The notes: generated by a model from the sequence alone, not told the origin. A stretch of DNA of 52,177 nt from CAZGUG01 sp964529035 (GCA_964529035.1 CAZGUG010000007.1:1-52177), one strand, 5' to 3'; shown: positions 17,383 through 25,817, counted from the first letter of the stretch. A program made the numbers and translations.

Positions 17383-18264
17383 TTACGGTATACTTACCGT
17401 AGTGCCTGTATGCAGCAGGTCAAACCGATCGCCCATAGCTTTGGCGATTTCGGCACAGGCCATAAGACCGGTACAGTGCCCCGGGATCACCCATCCTATG
17501 TCCATTTCCTTTAAAGCGGCGGCTGTTTTTTGGATGCGCTCGCCGGAAGCTTCGATAAGATGGAAACCGCCTATCACTCCCTCTATTTTTTCTATGCCGG
17601 TAATCTCTTTGGCATGGTTTATTATATTGATTATACCGGCATGGCTGCAGCCCACCAGGACAACCAGTCCTCTGCCTGACACGTTGACCACTATTGACAG
17701 GTCGTCCATAATACTGTCGCCGGATATATGCCCGTTTTCCAGGTTGTAGGTGCCTATGCCCTGTTTCTCGAAATCAACCCTTCGGGGCACCTCGCCGGTG
17801 GAAAGCACTCCCGGCATGATTTCAAAGGGTTCCGCCGTGAGGAACAGCTGTCCCCCGGCTGTCTTGATTTTTTCAATTCCGTTTTCCTCAGTTATGCCTA
17901 TATTTCTAATAAAGGGATCGAAAATGTAATTTGGCCTGAATATGTCCGGGTGTCCGATTACCGGAATATCCTTGTCAATCGCTTTAAGCATCTCTACAAG
18001 CCCACGGGTGTGGTCATAATGGCAGTGAGATAAGAATACCGTATCAATTGAACCGGGGTCCACGTCAAGAAGCTTCATGTTATGCAGTATGGGTTTTCCC
18101 GATTGACCAACGTCCAGCAGTATCCTTTTGGAAACTTTACCGGAGCAGGCCTCCAGTAAAAGCGAGATCCCGTGTTGGGCATAAAAGGGAGTTTCATACC
18201 CTGCATAGTCGTCAAGCAGGGTGATTATTCTCAATGATTCAATCTGGCCTATGTTATGCGGCAC
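17383..18264 (-). CDS. MBL-fold metallohydrolase (dihydropterin/RFA-P synthase-like family)
   Basis: This 293-aa metallo-beta-lactamase-fold protein has the metal motif SHCHYDHTRG, later conserved residues in VGCSHAGIINII and a final GHCTGLMA. It resembles the COG1237 group, some members of which are annotated as acting on methanopterin-type pterin precursors; the substrate here is not predictable. The GTG start at 18264 (minus strand) follows GGGAGGTGA by six bases. It is a single gene on the opposite strand between the two ATPase operons, with no visible functional tie to either. Confidence 0.8.
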   Translation of the reverse strand: MPHNIGQIESLRIITLLDDYAGYETPFYAQHGISLLLEACSGKVSKRILLDVGQSGKPILHNMKLLDVDPGSIDTVFLSHCHYDHTRGLVEMLKAIDKDIPVIGHPDIFRPNYIFDPFIRNIGITEENGIEKIKTAGGQLFLTAEPFEIMPGVLSTGEVPRRVDFEKQGIGTYNLENGHISGDSIMDDLSIVVNVSGRGLVVLVGCSHAGIINIINHAKEITGIEKIEGVIGGFHLIEASGERIQKTAAALKEMDIGWVIPGHCTGLMACAEIAKAMGDRFDLLHTGTTVSIP

Positions 18265-18374
18265 GTTTATTCACCTCCCGGTTTTTGCCGTTTATTTCTA
18301 GTTATTATCATATGCCGGTAACTATAAAAATACAAGACAAATATTGTTATATGGTGTGCAAAGGGATGATTTTC

Positions 18375-18427
18375 TGTTATGCTTACATTACCGTACATTG
18401 GATAAAAATTGAATGCGAGGATAAAAT
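18375..18427 (+). promoter_or_regulatory. Candidate promoter region for the F-type ATPase operon
   Basis: An extended -10 (TG-T-TATGCT, 18375-18383) and a second arrangement, TTGGAT (18398-18403) with TAAAAT (18422-18427) at 18 bases, both lie in the spacer before atpZ. Neither is a clean consensus; one of them probably drives the operon. Confidence 0.35.
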
Positions 18428-18450
18428 AAGTGTGTAATTGGGGTGAAATA

Positions 18451-18672
18451 GTGGAAAAAAAGGACGTTACACCGCTTAAATATATTGGATTTATTACCCA
18501 GCTGGGAGTGTCCATGACGGTGCCCATAGTCCTTGGGGTGCTGGTGGGACGCTACCTTGATGCCCGGGTAGGTACCAGTAACATATTTCTTGCGATATTC
18601 ATAATCATCGGTACGCTGACCTCCTTCAGGAATTTGTACCACCAGGCTGACAGAATCACTAAAAGGAAATGA
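18451..18672 (+). CDS. atpZ: AtpZ/AtpI-family small membrane protein
   Basis: This 73-aa protein has two membrane helices (IGFITQLGVSMTVPIVLGVLVG and IFLAIFIIIGTLTSF) joined by a short charged loop, the pattern of AtpZ proteins that precede F-type operons. AtpZ with AtpI has been linked to Mg2+ handling or c-ring assembly. The GTG at 18451 is chosen because GGGGTGA is close upstream; an earlier in-frame GTG at 18430 has no ribosome site. Confidence 0.82.
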   Translation: MEKKDVTPLKYIGFITQLGVSMTVPIVLGVLVGRYLDARVGTSNIFLAIFIIIGTLTSFRNLYHQADRITKRK

Positions 18673-18678
18673 CGGCGG

Positions 18679-19056
18679 ATGCTGTATTGTAAAGAGTTAA
18701 AAAGGCGAATAATAGGAAGGACGCTGATTGCAGGCGCCGTAACCGCACCCTTTACAACCGTGCTGCCCGGGTCACCGGGCAACCTTGCAGGTTTTATACT
18801 GGGGGTGTTTTTTTGTATTGTGAACTTTTCACTTCTTGCCAGGACACTTGAAAGGGCGTCGGCCATGGAACCCGCCAGGGCTGCCATTTATGCTTTTTCG
18901 GGGTACTTTTTGAGATACCTGCTGACGGGTACGGCCATATGCATTTCGCTGCTGCTGCCGGGTATAAATGCGGTGTTTACAATTTTCGGCTTATTTCTGA
19001 TTAAACTGATAATTCTTGCAAATAATATTGGTTATGGGACGGAGCAAAAGGGTTGA
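18679..19056 (+). CDS. atpI: ATP synthase subunit I
   Basis: This 125-aa protein has four predicted membrane helices and sits directly before atpB, the normal place for AtpI, an assembly factor for the c-ring. Sequence conservation in this family is low, so the call is mostly by topology and position. The ATG at 18679 is six bases after the atpZ stop. AtpI is needed for ring assembly in some Na+ F-ATPases, which fits the unusual c subunits downstream. Confidence 0.8.
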   Translation: MLYCKELKRRIIGRTLIAGAVTAPFTTVLPGSPGNLAGFILGVFFCIVNFSLLARTLERASAMEPARAAIYAFSGYFLRYLLTGTAICISLLLPGINAVFTIFGLFLIKLIILANNIGYGTEQKG

Positions 19057-19071
19057 CAGGGAGGAGCATTT

Positions 19072-19740
19072 ATGGAATTTGCGCCGAAGGTTCATTTTAT
19101 AATTCCCGAGTGGGTGCCGCTTTTGGGCGGGACAGGAGTGACCGAAACGGTGACCACAACATGGCTTATTATGATACTGCTTACGGTATTCGGCTGGGTT
19201 TCGACCAGGGTGCTGGACGAAAAACCGGGGCCGCTGCAAAACGTGGTTGAAATGTTTGTGGAAAGCATCCAAAATCTGACGGTATCAAGCATGGGCCCGG
19301 ACAAGCTGGGATTTGCGCCCTACATGGGTACGCTGGCGCTGTACATACTTGCCGCTAACCTGGCGGGCCTTTTTGCGTTGCGGCCGCCTACGGCGGACCT
19401 TAACACCACCATGGCCCTTTCGTTTATTACCTTTATCAGCATTCATTATTACGGGATGAAAAGGAAAGGGGTAATCGAGTACTTCAAGGAATTTGCCCGA
19501 CCGATGCCGCTGCTTCTGCCGCTTAATATAATCGGCGAGCTCTCAACACCCATATCGCTTTCCTTCAGGCTTTTCGGCAATATGCTGGGGGGCGTTATCA
19601 TCATGTATCTTGTATACCAGTTGATTCCCTTTGCGCTTCCGGTGCTGCCCCACATATACTTTGACCTGTTTGCGGGTGTCTTGCAGACCTTTATATTCGT
19701 TATGCTGTCAATGGTTTTCATTTCACTGGCAATGGACTGA
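19072..19740 (+). CDS. atpB: F-type ATPase subunit a
   Basis: Subunit a forms the ion half-channels against the c-ring. The 222-aa membrane protein has the essential arginine in ISLSFRLFGNMLGG (Arg166) and family segments PLNIIGELSTP and LQTFIFVMLSMVFISLAMD. GGGAGGAG precedes the ATG at 19072. The length is normal for a Gram-positive a subunit. The next gene encodes the three-hairpin c subunit. Confidence 0.95.
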   Translation: MEFAPKVHFIIPEWVPLLGGTGVTETVTTTWLIMILLTVFGWVSTRVLDEKPGPLQNVVEMFVESIQNLTVSSMGPDKLGFAPYMGTLALYILAANLAGLFALRPPTADLNTTMALSFITFISIHYYGMKRKGVIEYFKEFARPMPLLLPLNIIGELSTPISLSFRLFGNMLGGVIIMYLVYQLIPFALPVLPHIYFDLFAGVLQTFIFVMLSMVFISLAMD

Positions 19741-19790
19741 CCCCGGCGGCCTGCCGTAGCAGACAAACACAAAAGAAAGGAGTCCCGGCT

Positions 19791-20591
19791 ATGCAGGAAG
19801 GTAATGAAATAATTAAGGCGCTGTTTGACTGGATATCCGGCTATGACAAGAAAACGCTGGTACTGGCTGCATCCGCCATAGGTGCGGGACTTGCGATGAT
19901 TACCGGAATAGGGCCCGGCCTGGGACAGGGCCTGGCCGCCGGCAGGTCAACAGAAAGCGTGGGGTTAAACCCGTGCCGTTCCAGGGAAATTACATTTACA
20001 ATGTTTCTGGGCGCTGCCATTGCCGAGACATCGGGGATTTTTGCACTGATAATAGCCCTGATACTTCTCTTTGCCAATCCCCTGGTGGGTATGGCGGGAG
20101 CAAAACAGGTTCTGGCGGCGTCGGCGGTGGCAGCGGGGATTGCGATGACGGGGGGTATCGGTTCGGCGGTGGGCCAGGGGTATGCGGCGGGCAAGGCGGC
20201 GGAGGTGGTGGGGCTGAACCCGGGGGCGGGCAGGAATGTAAACCTGACACTGCTGCTGGGTGCGGCGGTTGCCGAGACCTCAACCATACTGGCCCTGGTG
20301 GTGGCGCTTGTACTGCTGTTTGCCGGGCCCCTTGCAGCGGGTGAAAAGTCATGGGTGATCGCCGCGGCATCGGTTATCGGCGCGGGGCTGGCAATGGCAG
20401 CCGGAATAGGCCCCGGTGCCGGACAGGGGTATGCGGCGGGCAAGGCGGTGGAAGCCTCCGGCAGAAGGCCGGGGCACCGCGGCGCAATACTCAGGGTTAT
20501 GTTTATAGGCCAGGCGGTGGCACAGACCACCGGTATTTATGCGCTGATTGTTGCGCTGATACTTTTATTTGCAAATCCGCTGCTGGGGTAA
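19791..20591 (+). CDS. atpE1: F-type ATPase c subunit with three fused hairpins, third carboxylate replaced
   Basis: Rotor subunits normally have one hairpin (about 85 aa); this one has 266 aa with three tandem hairpins (about residues 22-98, 104-181, 187-264), hence six membrane helices. Each hairpin keeps the helix-1 glutamine of Na+ c subunits (Gln46, Gln129, Gln212). The helix-2 carboxylate is Glu79 in hairpin 1 and Glu162 in hairpin 2, but Gln245 in hairpin 3 (GQAVAQTTGIY). Known relatives are the two-hairpin c1 of Acetobacterium woodii with one site, and the three-hairpin K of Methanocaldococcus jannaschii with two. The ATG follows AAAGGAG by eight bases. A mixed ring with the normal c subunit downstream is inferred. 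Confidence 0.92.
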   Translation: MQEGNEIIKALFDWISGYDKKTLVLAASAIGAGLAMITGIGPGLGQGLAAGRSTESVGLNPCRSREITFTMFLGAAIAETSGIFALIIALILLFANPLVGMAGAKQVLAASAVAAGIAMTGGIGSAVGQGYAAGKAAEVVGLNPGAGRNVNLTLLLGAAVAETSTILALVVALVLLFAGPLAAGEKSWVIAAASVIGAGLAMAAGIGPGAGQGYAAGKAVEASGRRPGHRGAILRVMFIGQAVAQTTGIYALIVALILLFANPLLG

Positions 20592-20594
20592 AAA

Positions 20595-20623
20595 CAAACA
20601 AAAAGAACCGTCCCTGTTGTTTG
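20595..20623 (+). repeat. 29-bp repeat arm before the first assembly gap
   Basis: Begins three bases after the atpE1 stop and ends exactly where the N-run begins. It contains AACCGTCCCTGTTGTTTG and matches the right arm of the 30389-30446 palindrome exactly. Confidence 0.9.
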
Positions 20624-20723
20624 NNNNNNNNNNNNNNNNNNNNNNNNNNNNNNNNNNNNNNNNNNNNNNNNNNNNNNNNNNNNNNNNNNNNNNNNNNNNN
20701 NNNNNNNNNNNNNNNNNNNNNNN
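20624..20723. other. Assembly gap (100 N)
   Basis: A placeholder of standard size, flanked on both sides by copies of the same repeat, so the break is probably caused by repeat collapse. True length is unknown and could include another c-subunit gene. Confidence 0.95.
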
Positions 20724-20780
20724 GTCCCTGTTGTTTGAAGCTTCTGTTGTTTGCTGTTGTTTGACTGTTGTTTGGATGTT
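20724..20780 (+). repeat. Repeat arm remnant with tandem CTGTTGTTTG decamers
   Basis: Starts with GTCCCTGTTGTTTG, the end of the 29-bp unit, followed by three more CTGTTGTTTG copies separated by zero to three bases and a decayed unit, up to the ribosome site of atpE2. Confidence 0.8.
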
Positions 20781-20801
20781 TGGTACAAGGAGGAGTTTAT
20801 T

Positions 20802-21071
20802 ATGGAAGATATTACCAGCAGAGCGCTGGTGCTGGCGGCATCCGCCATTGGTGCCGGGCTGGCCATGATAGCCGGAATAGGCCCCGGGATAGGCCAGGGG
20901 TATGCGGCGGGTAAGGGAGCCGAAGCGGTAGGACGGCAGCCGGAAGCCCAGGGGGACATCATAAGAACCATGCTACTGGGTGCGGCGGTTGCGGAAACCA
21001 CCGGCATATACGGCCTTATAGTGGCCCTTATACTGCTTTTTGCAAACCCGCTGGTACGCCTTTTGATGTAA
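20802..21071 (+). CDS. atpE2: F-type ATPase c subunit, single hairpin, sodium-binding signature
   Basis: This 89-aa, two-helix c subunit has the complete Na+-binding set Gln32, Glu65, Thr66 and Tyr70 (IGQGYAAGK and AETTGIYG), at the same residue numbers as Ilyobacter tartaricus c (Q32, E65, S66, Y70). The ATG at 20802 follows AAGGAGGAG. It is separated from the three-hairpin atpE1 by repeat DNA and an assembly gap, yet still precedes atpF, so the operon order is kept. It probably coassembles with atpE1. Confidence 0.96.
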   Translation: MEDITSRALVLAASAIGAGLAMIAGIGPGIGQGYAAGKGAEAVGRQPEAQGDIIRTMLLGAAVAETTGIYGLIVALILLFANPLVRLLM

Positions 21072-21093
21072 ATTTTCGGGGAGGGAAAATATT

Positions 21094-21591
21094 GTGACCG
21101 GAGACCTTGTCGGATTAGACATGAACATGCTGCTGCAGCTGATGAACACCCTTATTCTTTACTTTCTGCTCCGGCATTTTTTGTTCAGGCCGGTATCCGG
21201 GCACCTGGCCGGCAGGCAAAAAAGGATAGAAAGCGATCTTCGCAGTGCCCGGGATGCAAAAATAGAAATGGAAGAGATGAAAGAGGAATATCGGAAAAAG
21301 CTTGATGCAGCCGATGAAAAGGCGGCGGAGATTATAGCCGAAGCGGCACGCAAGGGCGAGATGAACAGGCGTGAAATAATAGAAAAGGCAAAGGCGGAGG
21401 CGAGGGACATTTACAGCAGGGCCCAGAGGGATATACAGCTCGAGAAGGAAAAGGCCCTGGCCGGGGTGAGGGACGAGATGGTTAACATAAGCATGCTGGC
21501 GGCGGAAAGGGTGCTGGAACAGAATATCGACAGCGAGAAAAACAGGCGGCTGGTACGGGATTTTGTTGACAGGATGGACAGCGTATCGTGA
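21094..21591 (+). CDS. atpF: F-type ATPase subunit b
   Basis: Subunit b is the peripheral stalk. The 165-aa protein has one N-terminal membrane helix (about residues 8-30, MNMLLQLMNTLILYFLLRHF) and then a long charged helix for dimerisation and delta binding. The GTG at 21094 follows GGGGAGGG by eight bases. The stop overlaps the GTG start of atpH by four bases. Confidence 0.94.
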   Translation: MTGDLVGLDMNMLLQLMNTLILYFLLRHFLFRPVSGHLAGRQKRIESDLRSARDAKIEMEEMKEEYRKKLDAADEKAAEIIAEAARKGEMNRREIIEKAKAEARDIYSRAQRDIQLEKEKALAGVRDEMVNISMLAAERVLEQNIDSEKNRRLVRDFVDRMDSVS

Positions 21592-22160
21592 CAGAGGTTG
21601 ATTACATGTACGCAAGGGCCCTTCTGGCCGTTGCCCGGAACAAAAACAAACTTGATGTTTTCCAAAGCCAGATGTCGATGCTTGCAGAAGTGCTTGAAGG
21701 TACATCACAGCTTTGGGCCGTCCTTGTATCGCCGGGTATAACAAGAAAAGCCAAGAAACGTATAGTTAACAGGGTATTTACGGGAAAACTGGACCGGGAA
21801 CTGTTAAGCTTTATAATGCTTGTTATCGACAAAAAAAGGGAAAACCGGCTGGCGGATATATCAAGAGCCTTTATCGCGCTGGCGGAGCGGGAAAGGAATA
21901 TTGTCAGGGTGATTGCAGTTACAGCCGAGGCACTGGACGGAGATGAAAAAAAACTGCTCCGGGACAGGCTTTCCCAAACCTTCGGTGTGACGGCAAAGCT
22001 GGAAAACCGTATCGATAAAAGCATACTTGGAGGTATTGTGATAAAGCTTGACGACCTGCTGCTGGACGGCAGCCTCCGGGGAAGACTTGAAGCGGTAAGA
22101 GATAGTATTTACAATGCCGCAGCTTGCAGGATAGGGGTGAAGGGAAAGGGTGGACCTTAG
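21588..22160 (+). CDS. atpH: F-type ATPase subunit delta
   Basis: Delta links the b stalk to the top of the alpha3-beta3 head. The 190-aa protein has an N-terminal helical bundle (YMYARALLAVARNKNKLD) and the conserved C-terminal segment KLENRIDKSILGGIVIKLDD. The GTG start at 21588 overlaps the atpF stop, and the last 11 bases overlap atpA. The length is typical. Confidence 0.94.
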   Translation: MTEVDYMYARALLAVARNKNKLDVFQSQMSMLAEVLEGTSQLWAVLVSPGITRKAKKRIVNRVFTGKLDRELLSFIMLVIDKKRENRLADISRAFIALAERERNIVRVIAVTAEALDGDEKKLLRDRLSQTFGVTAKLENRIDKSILGGIVIKLDDLLLDGSLRGRLEAVRDSIYNAAACRIGVKGKGGP

Positions 22161-23670
22161 ACCTGAGGAAATCAGCCGCGTTATAAGCGAAGAGATAAAA
22201 AACTATCACAACAGACCGGATATTCATGAGGTAGGTACAGTGCTGCAGGTCGGGGACGGAATAGCCCGGGTACACGGGCTTATAAACTGTATGGCGGGGG
22301 AACTTTTGGAATTCCCCGGCGGGGTACCCGGGATGGCCCTTAACCTTGAAGAGGAAAACGTGGGCTGTGTTTTGCTTGGGCCGGAGGACGGTATAAGGGA
22401 AGGGGATTTTGTAAAAAGGACCGAAAGAACGGTGGAGGTTCCGGTGGGGGATGTACTGCTGGGCAGGGTGGTAAACGCCCTGGGCAGTCCCATCGACGGT
22501 AAGGGGCCGATAAATACCGATAAATTCAGGCCGGTGGAGCACCGGGCGCCGGGGGTGGTAGAGAGAAAGCCGGTGAGCCAGCCCCTCCAGACAGGGCTGA
22601 AGGCGATAGATTCAATGGTGCCAATAGGCATGGGACAGAGGGAACTGATAATAGGCGACCGGCAGACCGGCAAGAGCGCCATCGCGATAGACACGGTGCT
22701 CAACCAAAAAGGCAGGGATGTTGTCTGTGTTTACGTGGCCATAGGCCAGAAGGCGTCCACCGTTGCCCAGACGGTTAATACCTTTTCCGAGTTGGGGGCG
22801 ATGGACTATACCACCGTGGTGGCGGCGACCGCCGGGGAAACGGCTACACTGCAGTACCTTGCACCCTATACCGGGTGCGCCACGGCCGAAGAATTCATGT
22901 ACCGGGGCAGGGATGTGCTTGTGGTATACGACGACCTGACAAAACACGCGATAGCCTACAGGACACTGTCGCTTCTGCTGAGACGGCCCCCCGGCAGGGA
23001 GGCTTATCCCGGTGACGTTTTTTATCTTCATTCAAGGCTGCTTGAAAGGGCGGCGAAACTGGACGGGCAGCGGGGCGGCGGGTCGATGACGGCGCTTCCT
23101 ATAATAGAGACCCAGGCCGGGGACGTATCCGCATATATTCCCACCAATGTGATATCGATAACCGACGGGCAGATATACCTGGAATCCGGGCTGTTTTTTT
23201 CCGGTATAAGGCCGGCGGTGAACGCGGGCCTGTCGGTATCCAGGGTGGGCGGCGCGGCCCAGGTTAAGGCGATGAAGAAGGTTTCGGGAAGGCTCAGGCT
23301 TGAGCTTGCCCAGTACAGGGAACTGGAAGCCTTTGCACGGTTCGGGTCCGAGCTGGAGGAGGGAACCCGGAAGAAACTGGACAAGGGCAGAAGGATTATA
23401 GAGGTGCTGAAACAGGAACAGTATTCACCCATGGCGGTGGAGGACCAGATTTTTATCATATATGCCGCGGCCAATGATTATCTGGAGGATATACCGGTGG
23501 AAAGCATAAAACGCTTTGAAAAGGATTTCCTGGAATACATGGCACGGCGCTGGCCCGAGGCCGGAAAAGAGATAAGGGAAACCGGGGATTTTGGTGACGG
23601 GGGCGAAGAAAGGCTGAAAAAGGCGCTTGAAGACTTCAGGAAGACGTGGAATAAGGATAAAGAGGAATAA
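22150..23670 (+). CDS. atpA: F-type ATPase subunit alpha
   Basis: Alpha subunits carry the non-catalytic nucleotide sites. The 506-aa protein has the P-loop GDRQTGKS (residues 169-176), VYVAIGQKASTVAQ, LVVYDDLTKHAIAYR and RPAVNAGLSVSRVGGAAQ with the arginine finger. The GTG at 22150 begins inside atpH, preceded by a purine-rich ribosome site. Full length, no anomaly. Confidence 0.97.
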   Translation: MDLRPEEISRVISEEIKNYHNRPDIHEVGTVLQVGDGIARVHGLINCMAGELLEFPGGVPGMALNLEEENVGCVLLGPEDGIREGDFVKRTERTVEVPVGDVLLGRVVNALGSPIDGKGPINTDKFRPVEHRAPGVVERKPVSQPLQTGLKAIDSMVPIGMGQRELIIGDRQTGKSAIAIDTVLNQKGRDVVCVYVAIGQKASTVAQTVNTFSELGAMDYTTVVAATAGETATLQYLAPYTGCATAEEFMYRGRDVLVVYDDLTKHAIAYRTLSLLLRRPPGREAYPGDVFYLHSRLLERAAKLDGQRGGGSMTALPIIETQAGDVSAYIPTNVISITDGQIYLESGLFFSGIRPAVNAGLSVSRVGGAAQVKAMKKVSGRLRLELAQYRELEAFARFGSELEEGTRKKLDKGRRIIEVLKQEQYSPMAVEDQIFIIYAAANDYLEDIPVESIKRFEKDFLEYMARRWPEAGKEIRETGDFGDGGEERLKKALEDFRKTWNKDKEE

Positions 23671-23698
23671 TGAGTTTATCATGGAAGGCGGTAACGCG

Positions 23699-24607
23699 GT
23701 GGCACAGACCGGCATGAGGGACATACGAAGAAGGATAAGAAGCATAAAAAGCACAATGCAGATAACAAGGGGCATGGAGCTTGTGGCATCCGCAAAGCTG
23801 GTGCAGGCAAGAAAGGCCTTTGATGCGGTTAAACCATATTCGCAGTCGACTTCAGGCCTGTTTAGAAACATTGCGGATGCCGGCATCCCGGTTAAACACC
23901 GGCTTTTGGAAAATCGGAAGGTAAGAAATGAGCTTTATATAGTAATAACTTCCGACAGGGGCCTTTGCGGCGGGTATAATACAAACCTGGTAAGGGAAGT
24001 GGTTTCAGGGCTTAAGGACGGAGTTGACCCGGGCTTTATAGTCACCGGCAGAAGGGGTGCAGAGCATTTGCGGTCGGCAAAGTACAGAATAATTGGCGAG
24101 TACCCGGGAATATCCGACAGCCCGAAGCCGGAGCATGCGGCGGAAATCGCGGATACCGCCCTGGGGCTTATAAAAAGCGGTACCGTGGACAGAATATGTC
24201 TTGCCTATACAAAATTTATATCCGCCATTTCCCAGCAGCCGGAGGTAATACAGCTGATACCGCCGGCGCCCCGCCCGGCGGACCATGAAACGCCCCCTTC
24301 GGCGGACCATGAAGGATTATCGCAGCAGGACGGCGGAGACATTCCAGTCTTTGAACCCTCATACAGTGTAGTGCTGGACGCCGTTATACCAGTTTTTCTC
24401 CGCGGAGTAATATACGGTGCCCTGGTGGAAGCATCGGTAAGCGAGCAGGCGGCAAGGAGGCTGGCCATGGAGTCCGCCACCGATAATGCACAGAACATGA
24501 TAGAGGAGCTGACCCTTTCATACAACCGGGCAAGGCAGGGGCTTATAACCGGGGAGATTACAGAGATAATAGGTGGAGCGGAAGCATTACATCAAGGGAG
24601 GCATTAA
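23699..24607 (+). CDS. atpG: F-type ATPase subunit gamma
   Basis: Gamma is the rotating axle. The protein (302 aa from this start) begins MAQTGMRDIRRRIRSIKSTM and ends with AATDNA-type sequence (MESATDNAQNMIEELTLSYN) plus TGEITEIIGGAEAL, the conserved coiled-coil ends. The GTG at 23699 with GGAAGGCGG seven bases upstream gives the usual N-terminus; an ATG at 23681 is the alternative. Residues about 188-215 form a Pro/Asp/His-rich linker built on an eight-residue duplication (PADHE/SADHE), longer than in most gammas. Confidence 0.94.
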   Translation: MAQTGMRDIRRRIRSIKSTMQITRGMELVASAKLVQARKAFDAVKPYSQSTSGLFRNIADAGIPVKHRLLENRKVRNELYIVITSDRGLCGGYNTNLVREVVSGLKDGVDPGFIVTGRRGAEHLRSAKYRIIGEYPGISDSPKPEHAAEIADTALGLIKSGTVDRICLAYTKFISAISQQPEVIQLIPPAPRPADHETPPSADHEGLSQQDGGDIPVFEPSYSVVLDAVIPVFLRGVIYGALVEASVSEQAARRLAMESATDNAQNMIEELTLSYNRARQGLITGEITEIIGGAEALHQGRH

Positions 24608-24610
24608 GGA

Positions 24611-25817
24611 ATGAAGGACGATACCGGAACGGTAACCCAGGTAATTGGGCCGGTGGTGGATATAAGATTTAAACGGCAGAACCTTCCCGCCATTAATAGT
24701 GCAGTCAGTATCCTGCACCGGGACAAAAACGTCGTGGTGGAAGTGGCCAGGCATATGGGCGACGATATGGTGCGCTGTATTNNNNNNNNNNNNNNNNNNN
24801 NNNNNNNNNNNNNNNNNNNNNNNNNNNNNNNNNNNNNNNNNNNNNNNNNNNNNNNNNNNNNNNNNNNNNNNNNNNNNNNNNGGCAAGGTAGGCCTGTTCG
24901 GCGGAGCGGGGGTGGGCAAGACGGTACTTATAATGGAGCTTATACGCAGCATAGCCGCAGAGCACGGCGGTTTTTCGGTTTTCACCGGTGTAGGGGAAAG
25001 GACCCGGGAGGGTAACGACCTGTGGACAGAGATGAAGGAATCCGGGGTTTTAAAAAATACCGCCCTTGTATTCGGCCAGATGAACGAGCCGCCGGGGGCC
25101 AGGATGAGGGTGGGGCTCACAGGCCTTACAATGGCAGAGTATTTCAGGGACAGTGAGGGACAGGACGTACTGCTGTTTATAGACAACATATTCAGGTTCA
25201 TACAGGCGGGCTCGGAAGTCTCGGCGCTTTTGGGCAGGATGCCGTCGGCGGTGGGGTATCAGCCCACCCTTGCGGTGGACGTGGGTGCGCTGCAGGAGCG
25301 GATTACATCCACGCGCAGGGGTTCGATAACCTCGGTGCAGGCGGTGTATGTACCCGCCGACGACCTTACCGACCCGGCCCCCGCCACCACCTTTGCCCAT
25401 CTTGATGCCATCACGGTGCTTTCAAGGCAGATTGTGGAGCTTGGTATATACCCGGCGGTGGACCCGCTGGATTCCACTTCAAGGCTTTTAGACCCCAGGG
25501 TGGTGGGCAAAAAACACTATGACACCGCCCGCAGGGTGCAGGAGGTGCTGCAGCGGTACAGGGAACTGCAGGACATTATAGCCATCATGGGGATTGACGA
25601 ACTTTCGGCGGAGGACAGGCTTACGGTGGCCCGCGCCCGAAAGGTGCAGAGGTTCCTTTCACAGCCCTTCTTTGTTGCGAAGGGCTTCACCGGTACAGAG
25701 GGCAAATACGTGCCGATAAGCGAGACAATAAGGGGTTTTGACGAAATTCTAAGTGGGAAATATGACCATCTGGATGAGGCAGCCTTTTATATGAAAGGAA
25801 GCATAGACGAAGTTTGA
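24611..25817 (+). CDS. atpD: F-type ATPase catalytic subunit beta (interrupted by assembly gap)
   Basis: The first 57 residues (24611-24781) and the last 311 or so (24882-25817) are present; the N-run lies between. The visible part has the P-loop GGAGVGKT, GERTREGND with the catalytic glutamate, LLFIDNIFRF and YPAVDPLDSTSRLLDP. Compared with the usual 460-470 aa, about 85 residues are missing, so the true gap is near 250 bases rather than 100; the two parts are also in different frames across the 100 N. The gene itself need not be damaged. GGGAGG precedes the ATG. Confidence 0.95.
24782..24881. other. Assembly gap (100 N) inside atpD
   Basis: A placeholder; flanking coding sequence implies roughly 250 missing bases. 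Confidence 0.95.

Noticed and set aside
20351..20764. Long open frames overlapping the c-subunit genes and the N-run
   Set aside because: They are shadows of GC-rich, repetitive c-subunit coding sequence or translations of N; they lack ribosome sites and family features.
20595..20801. Repeat between the c genes considered as an insertion sequence
   Set aside because: No transposase frame and no target-site duplication can be seen; the rest is hidden by the N-run.
24611..25817. Frame change in atpD considered as a frameshift pseudogene
   Set aside because: The change is across a 100-N placeholder whose length is arbitrary; both flanks are well-conserved beta sequence.
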